Assembly (NCBI GenBank): GCA_964418835.1
Contig: CAYQNJ010000012.1
Location: 1 to 45,175 of the forward strand
Source: UBA9076 sp964418835
GTDB lineage: Bacteria > Bacillota_I > Bacilli_A > Erysipelotrichales > Erysipelotrichaceae
Reading direction: 5' to 3'
DNA length: 45,175 nt
The notes beneath the pieces are model-generated. The model was not told the DNA's origin. It searched no databases and worked only from the letters and a program-made list of their open reading frames with translations. The translations under genes were made by a program, and so were the position numbers. Below are positions 1-8,087 of the stretch, piece after piece (position 1 is the stretch's first letter; every line of letters begins with the position of its first letter).

Positions 1-25
1 AAGATGTGTTTTTTCAATGCTTATA

Positions 26-2101
26 TTAATAATTTAAACCATGTCCTAGCTTATACTCATTACCGTCTTTATCAACATATGCATATTTCATACCTTCAGG
101 CATATATAAGTCTTTATCATATCCAGGAACATCATTTCTTGATACACATTCTCCATTTTCATCAACTGCTATGACTTCTTCTGATGCAGGTAATGTTAAC
201 GGAAGTACACCTGTAGGAGAATATTTATTAAATATTACATCTCTAACAGCTTCTGTTTTTGTATCAAATTGTGCAATTAAAGCATCACAAATTGGTTCAA
301 CAGCTTCTAATATCCAAGGTAATGTAAAGTTGACACTTATTATAACTTTCTTACCTTTTTCTTTTGCTTGTTTAGCAAGATCAACAATCTTATCTACTCC
401 ATAAACAGTTGTTTCATTATACTCACTACCATCCATAGCTTTATTTGTTTTGTTTTCACATATAGCTAATTCTAATAAACCTGGAGTTGATGTAAAGTAA
501 TTACCACTCTTAGGATTAATAAACATAATTAATGCATTACTTTCATCTAAACTATCAACCTTGTTATCTTTAAATGATATATTAACTTCATTTGTAAAGT
601 TGTTTGATGCTTCCTCTTCCTTTGTATACCCTTTTACATATACTTTATCATTATTATTTAAAGGTAAAGTATTATTAGTATTCTTCAATAAAGTAACTGA
701 AGCTAAATGAGCTTCATAAGCTTTTTCCCAAGCTTCTTTATTAGAAACTACTTCTTGTGCATTATCAGGATCTACATATGTTTTTTCATCAAATAAACCT
801 AAATCAAACATTTCTTTTAATAGATAAACATTTGCTTCATCTATTCTTTCAATAGGTATCATTCCTTTTTCATAGGCTTCTTTAATAACTTCAACACTGT
901 TTGTGTCAGAAATAATGTCTACTCCTGCATTAATAGCTTTTGCTGCTCTTTCAGGTTTTGTTTTATCTTCAACACCCCAACACATCTTATCTACAATACC
1001 ACTGTCACTATTTATATATCCTTTATAACCTAGTTTATCTCTTAATATATCTTGTAAGAAATACTTATTAAATGCAAAACCTACATCTTCAAAAGGAATC
1101 TCTTTACCTTCAAAACTTTGTTTTACAGATTTTTCACTAGAAGGAATTGAGTAATAAGGCATGATTGAAGTTACATTACATTTTGCGGCTTCAATAAATG
1201 GAGGAAGATGATATTTTTCTAAACTTCCTTCAGTTTTGTAAACATTGAACTTCCCTTCTTTATAGTGAGGGTCAAATCCATTTTCTCTTGCTCCTCCCCC
1301 TGGAAAGTGCTTCATTGTTAAAGAGATACTTTCAGGATTTAAAGATTCATCTTGGAAACCATATATAAGTCTTTTACCAGCATCACTGATTAAATCTGTA
1401 TCTTCACCAAATGTCCCATAAATTCTTTGCCATCTTGGATCTGTTACTGTATCTATCATATACATGTAACCTTTTCTAATTCCTGTGGCTAACCATTCTT
1501 TACGAGCATACTTAGAGAATTCAGTAAATATTGAATTATCTTTTTTACCTTTTGCAGCTGCAGCTAAACCTAAAGTACCTGGCCATGTTGAGAATACACC
1601 AACCGCATCATTCATTCCAAATACAGCTTCCCCTAACTCATTTCTAGAGTTAGATGCGATAATACAAGGAATTCCAAGTCTTGTTCCTTCACATATCTCA
1701 TTCATCGCATTAATCCATCTTGCTGTATCTTTTGCACTATTATTCTCTCTTAAAATAAAATGTCTTAATTTTAAATTATCAATAGTATATTTTGTACCCC
1801 ATCTTTTTTGATCAGTAAAGATAGTAGAACCTTTTTCCATAACTTCTTCATCAATTATACCATCATGTGAAGTCAATTCTTTATTCTTTTGAGTAAAACC
1901 CGTAGGACGACTATTAATCATCATCATACCAATCTTTTCATCTATATCCATTTTAGAAACTAAATCTTTAGCTCTTTCTAATGATGAAAGTCTATAGTCT
2001 TCATAAGGATCTAATACTCCATTATCATTTAAATCTTTAAATTGTAATCCATCTTTTTCAATTAGCTTTTTAACTCTAACTTCAAGTTTTGGTTGATTCA
2101 T
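26..2101 (-). CDS. Glycoside hydrolase family 3 beta-glycosidase, cytoplasmic
   Basis: This 691-residue protein has the two-domain layout of GH3 enzymes: an N-terminal TIM barrel and a C-terminal alpha/beta sandwich. The barrel shows the substrate-binding KHFPGGG motif and the nucleophile loop GYINSDSG, where the aspartate of SDSG is the expected catalytic nucleophile. There is no signal peptide, so it should act on imported oligosaccharides in the cytoplasm. It is the last gene of the glucuronate operon, 12 bases after uxaC, and the start is supported by AGAAGGGAGT upstream of ATG. The context suggests it frees a sugar or uronic acid from a disaccharide brought in by the GPH symporter. Beta-glucosidase and beta-xylosidase activities are equally possible from family alone; the family call is firm and the substrate is not. 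Confidence 0.9.
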   Translation of the reverse strand: MNQPKLEVRVKKLIEKDGLQFKDLNDNGVLDPYEDYRLSSLERAKDLVSKMDIDEKIGMMMINSRPTGFTQKNKELTSHDGIIDEEVMEKGSTIFTDQKRWGTKYTIDNLKLRHFILRENNSAKDTARWINAMNEICEGTRLGIPCIIASNSRNELGEAVFGMNDAVGVFSTWPGTLGLAAAAKGKKDNSIFTEFSKYARKEWLATGIRKGYMYMIDTVTDPRWQRIYGTFGEDTDLISDAGKRLIYGFQDESLNPESISLTMKHFPGGGARENGFDPHYKEGKFNVYKTEGSLEKYHLPPFIEAAKCNVTSIMPYYSIPSSEKSVKQSFEGKEIPFEDVGFAFNKYFLQDILRDKLGYKGYINSDSGIVDKMCWGVEDKTKPERAAKAINAGVDIISDTNSVEVIKEAYEKGMIPIERIDEANVYLLKEMFDLGLFDEKTYVDPDNAQEVVSNKEAWEKAYEAHLASVTLLKNTNNTLPLNNNDKVYVKGYTKEEEASNNFTNEVNISFKDNKVDSLDESNALIMFINPKSGNYFTSTPGLLELAICENKTNKAMDGSEYNETTVYGVDKIVDLAKQAKEKGKKVIISVNFTLPWILEAVEPICDALIAQFDTKTEAVRDVIFNKYSPTGVLPLTLPASEEVIAVDENGECVSRNDVPGYDKDLYMPEGMKYAYVDKDGNEYKLGHGLNY

Positions 2102-2113
2102 TATTACTCCCTT

Positions 2114-3511
2114 CTAAATATTTGCATATTCCTTAATATTATTGAAACAAATATCTTGTACCATCTTACCTAAGAATTCAATATCATTAGGAAATTCTCC
2201 ATTTTCAACAACTTTACCAATTTCATTACAAAGAATTCTTCTGAAATATTCATGTCTTGTGAAAGATAAGAAACTTCTTGAATCTGTAAGCATTCCTACA
2301 AATCTTGATATTAATCCCATAGATGATAAAACATTAAAGTGTTCAATCATTCCATATTTTGTATCATTAAACCACCATCCAGGTCCAAATTGAATCTTTC
2401 CAGGTGTTTTTCCATCTTGGAAATTATTAATCATTGATGCTAGTACTTCATTATCCTTTGCATTTAAACAATAAAGAATTGTTTTTGGTAATTCATCACT
2501 AATATCTAGAGAATCTAAAAATCTAGATAAATCTTGTGCAACAGGGCCATCATTCATTGAATCAAAACCAGCATCTACTCCAATCTTATTGAAGTTTCTA
2601 GTAGAATTATTTCTTAATGGTCCAATGTGTATTTGCATAGTCCAACCTAATTCATGATATTTCTTACCTAAGGTATTTTGTAATCTACCTTGGTATTTTC
2701 TAATTTCATCTCTAGTTAAACTCTGTTTGTTAATCGCTTTATCAAAGATAGCTTCAACTTCACTTAAAGTAGAATCAAGGTATAAGATTTCATCTAAGCC
2801 GTGGTCCGCAAATCTTCCACCAACTTCATGGAAATAATCTACTCTTTCAAGTAAAGCTTTTTCTAGTTTTTCATATGTATCAATTTGATAACCTACCACC
2901 TTAGATAAATCTTTTACATACCCAACAAAAGGTTCTTTGTATATAGCAGTAGCCTTATCAGGTCTAAATGTAGGTAATACTTTTACTTCATATCCTTCTT
3001 CTTTTAATCCTTTGTGATATCTTAAATCATCAATAGGATCATCTGTAGTACATAAAGCATGAAGATTCATCTTTTTAATTAAGCCTCTTACACTAAATTC
3101 TTTTTGAGTTAATTTTTCATTACATATATCATAAACTTCTTTACAACTATCTAAATTAAATGGTTTTTTAATATCAAAGTATCTTTGAAGTTCTAAATGT
3201 GTCCAATGATATAAAGGATTATTAAATGTATAAGGTACAGTATAAGCCCATCTTTCAAACTTACTATAATCATCCTTATCACCAGTAATATATGATTCAT
3301 CAACTCCATTAGCTCTTAAAGCTCTCCATTTGTAATGATCAAATCCAAGCCAAGCATAAGTTATTCCTGGTAATTGAATATCTTCATATATTTCTTTTAC
3401 AGCTAAATGATTATGAAAATCAAAAATAGGCATATCCTTAGCATAATCATGATATAAAGTTTTAGCAGTTTCATTTTCTAAAAGAAAATTCTCATCCATA
3501 AATTCTTTCAT
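2114..3511 (-). CDS. uxaC: Glucuronate isomerase (uronate isomerase)
   Basis: The enzyme isomerises D-glucuronate to D-fructuronate, and D-galacturonate to D-tagaturonate, as the first cytoplasmic step of hexuronate catabolism. The 465 residues match the usual UxaC length. Family motifs are visible: the amidohydrolase-type metal site FDFHNHL near residue 30, TTDDPIDDL near residue 155, WTMQIHIG near residue 290 and LTDSRSFLSFTRHEYFRR near the C-terminus. The ATG is preceded by GAAGG at normal spacing. It lies between the SDR-type mannonate oxidoreductase and the GH3 gene in one minus-strand operon. The gap to the gene upstream (63 bases) holds a perfect stem-loop. Confidence 0.96.
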   Translation of the reverse strand: MKEFMDENFLLENETAKTLYHDYAKDMPIFDFHNHLAVKEIYEDIQLPGITYAWLGFDHYKWRALRANGVDESYITGDKDDYSKFERWAYTVPYTFNNPLYHWTHLELQRYFDIKKPFNLDSCKEVYDICNEKLTQKEFSVRGLIKKMNLHALCTTDDPIDDLRYHKGLKEEGYEVKVLPTFRPDKATAIYKEPFVGYVKDLSKVVGYQIDTYEKLEKALLERVDYFHEVGGRFADHGLDEILYLDSTLSEVEAIFDKAINKQSLTRDEIRKYQGRLQNTLGKKYHELGWTMQIHIGPLRNNSTRNFNKIGVDAGFDSMNDGPVAQDLSRFLDSLDISDELPKTILYCLNAKDNEVLASMINNFQDGKTPGKIQFGPGWWFNDTKYGMIEHFNVLSSMGLISRFVGMLTDSRSFLSFTRHEYFRRILCNEIGKVVENGEFPNDIEFLGKMVQDICFNNIKEYANI

Positions 3512-3534
3512 ATTTACCTTCTTTCAATATTAAT

Positions 3535-3561
3535 AAGGTTTATGAAAAAATCATAAACCTT
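3535..3561 (-). other. Stem-loop inside the glucuronate operon
   Basis: A perfect 11-bp stem (AAGGTTTATGA / TCATAAACCTT) with a five-base A loop lies between the SDR gene and uxaC. On the coding (minus) strand it is not followed by a U-run; the T-run lies on the plus-strand side. It therefore looks more like an mRNA-processing or stability hairpin, or a leaky attenuator, than a normal terminator of the minus-strand operon. Confidence 0.55.
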
Positions 3562-3574
3562 TTTGTTTTATATA

Positions 3575-4420
3575 TTAAACACCACTATATGCTGAGAAAC
3601 CACCATCAACAGGGATAACAACACCATTAACAAATCCACTAGCTTCAGGACTTACTAAATAGAATAATGTTCCTATTAAATCTTCTGTTTCACCAAATCT
3701 ATCCATTGGTGTAGCAGCTAATATTTTTGCAGTTCTTGCTGTTGGAGTTCCATCTTCATTAAACAATAATGCAGCATTTTGTTTTGTAGAGAAGAATCCT
3801 GGAGCAATTGCATTACAACGAATACCCACTTTTGAAAAGTGAACTGCTAACCATTGAGTAAAGTTAGAAATTGCAGCTTTTGCACCTGAATAAGCTGGAA
3901 TTTTTGTTAAAGGAGTAAATGCATTCATACTAGAAATATTGATGATACTACATCCTTCTTTACCAATCATGTCTTTTGCAAATACTTGTGTAGGCAATAA
4001 TGTACCCATGTAATTTAATGAAAATACAAATTCAACACCTTGAGGATCTAGATCAAAGAATGTTTTCATATTATCTACATCTTCAGGTTTAAAATATTCA
4101 TTATCTGTAGTCGCTTTTGGGTTGTTTCCACCTGCACCATTAATTAAAATATCACATGTACCTAAATCTTTTACAATTGCATCATGTGCAGCTTGGATAC
4201 TATCTTTTTCTAACACATTACAAACATAACCCTTAGCATTTCCACCTTTTGCATTGATTTCAGCAGCTCTTGCTTCTACTCTATCTTGGTTTAAATCTAA
4301 TAATGCAATCTTTGCATTTGTTGTAGCTAATGCTTCTGCAAATGCACCACAAAGTACACCACCAGCTCCAGTAATAACTATAACTTTACCTTCTAAATTT
4401 ATATTAAATGGAATTTTCAT
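3575..4420 (-). CDS. uxuB: SDR-type D-mannonate oxidoreductase (fructuronate reductase)
   Basis: This 281-residue short-chain dehydrogenase should reduce D-fructuronate to D-mannonate with NAD(P)H. It has the Rossmann glycine motif TGAGGVLCGA near residue 18, the NGAGG motif near residue 95, a catalytic serine in NISSMNAF and the YSGAK active-site pair, then the PVDGGF C-terminal motif. The SDR-type enzyme (as in Bacillus subtilis YjmF) replaces the long-chain UxuB of E. coli. Its ATG lies one base after the uxuA stop, and its ribosome binding site GGGAG is inside the end of uxuA, so the two are translationally coupled. The function is inferred from family plus its place between uxuA and uxaC. 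Confidence 0.9.
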   Translation of the reverse strand: MKIPFNINLEGKVIVITGAGGVLCGAFAEALATTNAKIALLDLNQDRVEARAAEINAKGGNAKGYVCNVLEKDSIQAAHDAIVKDLGTCDILINGAGGNNPKATTDNEYFKPEDVDNMKTFFDLDPQGVEFVFSLNYMGTLLPTQVFAKDMIGKEGCSIINISSMNAFTPLTKIPAYSGAKAAISNFTQWLAVHFSKVGIRCNAIAPGFFSTKQNAALLFNEDGTPTARTAKILAATPMDRFGETEDLIGTLFYLVSPEASGFVNGVVIPVDGGFSAYSGV

Positions 4421-4421
4421 C

Positions 4422-5465
4422 TTATTCTCCCTTTACCTTATCTAATGTTTCCCAAATACCTGTTAAGTACATTGAACCTAACGCTCTATCATATAAACCA
4501 TATCCAGGTTTTCCTGTTTCTCCCCAAATCATTCTTCCATGATCTGGTCTCATATATCCTTTAAATCCATGTTTATGATATTTACGCATAATATCAACCA
4601 TATCTAATGAACCACATGGTGAATAATGTGCTGCTTCCTCAAATGAACCATCTCCCATAATTCTTACATTTCTCATATGAGCAAAATGTATTCTACCTAC
4701 AGAAGCATATTTGTCTACAAGTTTTGCAATATCATTATCACTTGTACAACCTAAACTACCTGAACATAATGTTAATCCATGATGTACATCATCATACAAT
4801 GCAAGGAATCTGTCTAAGTTTTCTTCCTTTGTAATAATTCTAGGAATTCCAAAGATTGGCCAAGGAGGATCATCTGGATGTATTGCCATATTAACATCAC
4901 ATTCAACTGCAACAGGTAAAATTTCTTTAATAAAGAATTCTAGATTCTTCCATAAACCTTCTTCTCCAATTGCTTGATATGCATTAATTAATTCTGTCAT
5001 TTCTTCAGGTGTATAAGAAGAGTCCCATCCTGGCAAAGCAAGTTTTCTAGGGTCAAGTTTATCAACATCACTCTTGTAGTAAACTAGTGCTGTAGAGCCA
5101 TCTTCTAGCTCATAATCTAATACACTTCTTGTCCAATCAAACACAGGCATAAAGTTATAACAAATACATTTAACCCCTGCTTTAGCTAACCTTCTAATAT
5201 TTTCTTTGTAGTTTTCAATGTAAGTTATATAATCTCCTCTTCCAAGTTTAATATCTTCATGGACAGGAACACTTTCAATAACCTCCATCTCTAAACCTGC
5301 TTCATTAATAGTTTCTTTTAGTTTATCAATTGTTTCTTGTGGCCATACTTGACCAACAGGAACATCATAAACAGCAGTAACAACTCCACTCATGTTTGGA
5401 ATTTGTCGTATGTACTCAAGTGATATTGGATCACTATCGCCATACCATCTAAACGTCATTTTCAT
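4422..5465 (-). CDS. uxuA: D-mannonate dehydratase
   Basis: The protein dehydrates D-mannonate to 2-keto-3-deoxy-gluconate. It has 347 residues, close to the usual length, and begins MKMTFRWYGDSDPISLEYIRQ, a strongly conserved UxuA start. Family residues are visible in MAIHPDDPPWPIFGIPRI, in the CSGSLG segment, in RIHFAHMRNV and in the C-terminal YMRPDHGRMIWGE. The start has AAAGGAG just upstream. It follows the transporter gene by 16 bases and is coupled to the SDR gene. The next enzymes of the pathway (KDG kinase and aldolase) are not in this window, so they must be encoded elsewhere. Confidence 0.97.
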   Translation of the reverse strand: MKMTFRWYGDSDPISLEYIRQIPNMSGVVTAVYDVPVGQVWPQETIDKLKETINEAGLEMEVIESVPVHEDIKLGRGDYITYIENYKENIRRLAKAGVKCICYNFMPVFDWTRSVLDYELEDGSTALVYYKSDVDKLDPRKLALPGWDSSYTPEEMTELINAYQAIGEEGLWKNLEFFIKEILPVAVECDVNMAIHPDDPPWPIFGIPRIITKEENLDRFLALYDDVHHGLTLCSGSLGCTSDNDIAKLVDKYASVGRIHFAHMRNVRIMGDGSFEEAAHYSPCGSLDMVDIMRKYHKHGFKGYMRPDHGRMIWGETGKPGYGLYDRALGSMYLTGIWETLDKVKGE

Positions 5466-5481
5466 TAATAGCTCCTTTCTT

Positions 5482-6891
5482 CTATGCTTGATTTCTTTTT
5501 TGCGCTAAGATTTCAAGGTTTTTTTCAACTGTTTTCTTATCTAATGGATATATAAATATTAATGCACATGCTACACATATAAAGCTTGCTGCTGGTACAA
5601 GTGTTGCAATATTATATACTCCTTCTACTACAGAGGCACTTTGTGCTGCTGCTGCAGATTGATAACCAATTAATTGTAAAGCAAACCCAGATAAACCACC
5701 TGCTAATGCTTGCCCTAACTTTCTAGCAAATGAGTAGATTGAATATATCGTTCCATCTTCTCTTCTGCCATTTTTTACTTCAGCATAATCTATAACATCA
5801 GTTATGAATGCCCAAACAATTAAATTAAAATAACCTAAACCAAATATACCTACAGCAGTAATACCTAAGTAAACTACTGGATTACTTGGTCTAATTATAA
5901 ATGCTGCTATATAAGCTATCGCCGCAATAATCATTGCTACAATTGCTGTTTCTTTTTTTCCAAATTTTTCTGTTAGAGCTGGAGCTAACGGTGCTAATAA
6001 GAATGTAGGCAATACATTTATTATTGCTAACACAGATAAGTACTTAGTATCTTTAAATACATCCAAGAATACATATTGTGACATCGCACCATTCATCAAC
6101 ATTGCTACTAATAAGAATAATGCAGCTAATATTAATCCAGCCAATGCTCTGTTAGTAAATATTCCTCTAATCATTTCTTCAAATGATACTAATTCTTCTT
6201 CAGTCTTTTCTGGTCTAGTAACTCTTTCTGTTGTTAATGAATAACAAATTCTATGACATATAAATCCTAATATCGCAAATACTATTGCAATAATTGTCAT
6301 TCTTTCTGGAATTACTATTTGAGCTCCACTAACATCTTTTGTATAAATAAATAGAGGAACTAACATGTTAATTGTAAGGTTTGCTAAAGAAGCACCTAAA
6401 CTTCTAAATGTTGATAATTCTGTTCTATCCTTTGGATTTTCACTCATTACTGAAGCCATTGATCCATAAGGAATATTAATTGCTGTATAACATATACTTC
6501 CCCATAAAATATATGTAACAAACATATAAATAATTTTTGCTGTTTCACCCATATCCTTTACAAAATATAGATACATTAATGCACTAGCAAGATTAACTGG
6601 TATTGCCATTGTTTTAATCCAAAATCTAAATCTACCTTCTTTTTTAGGTTTCATTGTATCAACAATTCTACCCATACCAATATCAGTAAATGCATCAACT
6701 ATCCTTGCAGTCAAGAATAATAGTGCAACAATTCCAGGTCCAACTCCTAAAACTTTTGTGTAGAAAATCATTAAGAAACTACTTGCAAAGATAAATGAGA
6801 AGTCATTCCCAAAATCTCCAAACATGTAGCCTAGTTTGTCCCTCATACCAAATGGTTTGATAGAGTTTGTAGATTGATCGTTTGTGCTCAT
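5482..6891 (-). CDS. GPH-family sugar (glucuronide):cation symporter
   Basis: This is a 469-residue inner-membrane transporter of the glycoside-pentoside-hexuronide family, with about twelve hydrophobic segments. The N-terminal part reads LGYMFGDFGNDFSF followed by DAFTDIGMGRIVD, the typical GPH signature. An in-frame reading upstream would add 23 residues, but the ATG at 6891 has a clear ribosome binding site (AAAGGTGGAGG) and the protein then starts MSTNDQ, so this start is preferred. It is the first gene of the operon that continues with uxuA, the SDR gene, uxaC and GH3. Its likely cargo is glucuronate or a glucuronide, by analogy with B. subtilis YjmB; this is inference. A cre-like site and operator motifs lie directly upstream. 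Confidence 0.9.
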   Translation of the reverse strand: MSTNDQSTNSIKPFGMRDKLGYMFGDFGNDFSFIFASSFLMIFYTKVLGVGPGIVALLFLTARIVDAFTDIGMGRIVDTMKPKKEGRFRFWIKTMAIPVNLASALMYLYFVKDMGETAKIIYMFVTYILWGSICYTAINIPYGSMASVMSENPKDRTELSTFRSLGASLANLTINMLVPLFIYTKDVSGAQIVIPERMTIIAIVFAILGFICHRICYSLTTERVTRPEKTEEELVSFEEMIRGIFTNRALAGLILAALFLLVAMLMNGAMSQYVFLDVFKDTKYLSVLAIINVLPTFLLAPLAPALTEKFGKKETAIVAMIIAAIAYIAAFIIRPSNPVVYLGITAVGIFGLGYFNLIVWAFITDVIDYAEVKNGRREDGTIYSIYSFARKLGQALAGGLSGFALQLIGYQSAAAAQSASVVEGVYNIATLVPAASFICVACALIFIYPLDKKTVEKNLEILAQKRNQA

Positions 6892-6917
6892 AATTAATCC
6901 TCCACCTTTTATACGCA

Positions 6918-6931
6918 TGAAAGCGTTTTCT
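6918..6931 (-). promoter_or_regulatory. CcpA cre-like site in the glucuronate operon leader
   Basis: TGAAAGCGTTTTCT matches the cre consensus TGWAANCGNTNWCA at 13 of 14 positions. It begins right at the predicted transcription start and lies before the GPH gene, which suits roadblock-type repression by CcpA-HPr(Ser-P). Confidence 0.7.
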
Positions 6932-6938
6932 AATTTAG

Positions 6939-6967
6939 ATACTAACATACTTGTATACATTTGTAAA
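6939..6967 (-). promoter_or_regulatory. Promoter of the glucuronate operon with embedded operator
   Basis: On the minus strand a -35 TTTACA (6962-6967) and a -10 TAGTAT (6939-6944) are separated by 17 bases. The spacer contains TTGTATACAT (plus strand, 6951-6960), a near-perfect palindrome of the kind bound by FadR-type GntR regulators. A repressor here would block polymerase directly. Confidence 0.65.
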
Positions 6968-7014
6968 TAGTATATTTAAAGGGATTTTATTATTTTTTTA
7001 ATTGTATTATTTAT

Positions 7015-7023
7015 TTGTATACA
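7015..7023. promoter_or_regulatory. Second TTGTATACA operator-like site
   Basis: TTGTATACA recurs 64 bases upstream of the promoter-embedded copy, just beyond the creatininase stop codon. A related TTGCATACA lies at 7944-7952 upstream of the creatininase gene. Paired sites like these suggest binding by a dimeric regulator; the local GntR protein is the obvious candidate. Confidence 0.5.
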
Positions 7024-7030
7024 CTTAAAG

Positions 7031-7870
7031 TTATTTTCTTAACCATTCCTTTTTAGGAATAACTTCTTCATTTTGGAATTTGTCTAGATTTCTTAAATCA
7101 GCTACAAATTCTTCCATGTTCATCCCTTCCACTATTTGATCTAATATTACTTTTCCTTCATCTGCTAGTTGTTGTCTATGTTCTACAGATTCAATTCTTG
7201 TAGTAGGCATATGGTCTCTATAGTCTGGGAAGTAATATCCAAAAGCACCATTTCCAATAGCAACTTTAGATATAACCTTATTATATGGTCCCATAGCATT
7301 TACCATAGGTTCAGAAAAGTCTCCAACCTCACTAGTAAGTGGACAATCTTGCAATCTTCCTAAGATATCATAAGAAGCGATTATAATCTTACTAAAAACA
7401 TCTCCCTTTTCTATTGCTAGTATCTCAGGCATGTTTTTCATTAAAAACGGAACTGCATCAATATAACAAATTGGAGTTTTAAATTCCGTAAAAAAATCTC
7501 TTACAACAGGTCCAATGGTTAAATTAGCTGGACCATGTAAACTTGTGTATATTTGTCTTCTAAAACCTAGTTTTAATAATTGTTTTGATATTTCATATAA
7601 ATAATCTATTCCAGTTCTTACACTAACCTCTAATGTGCCCCTACCCGCTTGAGTAGCACCTGCAAAAAAGTACGGTAAATTAGTTAAAACTAAACCATCA
7701 ACTTTCTCTGCAATCTTTAAAGCTATACCTTCTGACACAACTGTTTCAGCATCTAATGGTAAACCTCCATGTAACTCTGTAACACCTACAGGAATTATTA
7801 TTATGTCATTCCTTGATAAATACTCTTCTACTTCTGCATTTAATAACTTTGAAAAAATTCTAGTTCTCAT
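7031..7870 (-). CDS. Creatininase-family amidohydrolase-like protein
   Basis: The 279 residues have the creatininase fold signature: IIIPVGVTELHGGLPLD near residues 23-40, the GATQAGRGT segment near 70 and SLHGPAN near 110. In characterised members a Glu, two His, an Asp and a second Glu bind two metals. Here Glu32 and His34 are kept, but the usual HLPLxTD is shortened by one residue and reads GLPLDAE, and the usual NGHGGN is SLHGPAN. The protein may therefore hydrolyse a different cyclic amide or lactone-like substrate, or be altered in metal binding. It stands between the GntR regulator and the glucuronate operon, with a TTGCATACA site upstream, so a role in uronic acid or glycan use is plausible but unproven. 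Confidence 0.75.
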   Translation of the reverse strand: MRTRIFSKLLNAEVEEYLSRNDIIIIPVGVTELHGGLPLDAETVVSEGIALKIAEKVDGLVLTNLPYFFAGATQAGRGTLEVSVRTGIDYLYEISKQLLKLGFRRQIYTSLHGPANLTIGPVVRDFFTEFKTPICYIDAVPFLMKNMPEILAIEKGDVFSKIIIASYDILGRLQDCPLTSEVGDFSEPMVNAMGPYNKVISKVAIGNGAFGYYFPDYRDHMPTTRIESVEHRQQLADEGKVILDQIVEGMNMEEFVADLRNLDKFQNEEVIPKKEWLRK

Positions 7871-7943
7871 AATATCATCCTTTCTATAAACTAAAATTAA
7901 ATCTATATTTAATCAAACTATGTCAGATGCAACACAATTATAT

Positions 7944-7952
7944 TTGCATACA
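7944..7952. promoter_or_regulatory. TTGCATACA operator-like site upstream of the creatininase gene
   Basis: This site differs by one base from the two TTGTATACA sites at the glucuronate promoter. On the minus strand it lies just upstream of a TATAAT -10-like hexamer in the creatininase leader. The remaining spacer (7871-8017) shows no gene. Confidence 0.4.
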
Positions 7953-8017
7953 TCACCGCTGTGGAATTAGAAATTATCAAAATTATGTATTACTTATATA
8001 TTAATTATAAATTAATT

Positions 8018-8052
8018 AAAAAAAGTTTGTATAATAACTACAAACTTTTTTT
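8018..8052 (-). terminator. Rho-independent terminator after the GntR gene
   Basis: A perfect 14-bp inverted repeat (AAAAAAAGTTTGTA / TACAAACTTTTTTT) with a seven-base loop carries T-runs on both strands. It follows the GntR stop on the minus strand and separates the ECF/GntR operon from the creatininase gene. Confidence 0.8.
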
Positions 8053-8087
8053 AAAAACGTTCATATAATATTTTGTTTGTTTTTCTT

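Noticed and set aside
1485..1811. Plus-strand reading frame inside the GH3 gene
   Set aside because: It is an antisense shadow of a clear GH3 domain, without a ribosome site or any recognisable motif. The same holds for frames at 30917-31135 and 31023-31373 inside the metal ATPase.
5482..6960. A longer 492-residue form of the GPH transporter
   Set aside because: The extra 23 residues would cover the cre-like site and predicted promoter; the ATG at 6891 has a near-ideal ribosome site.
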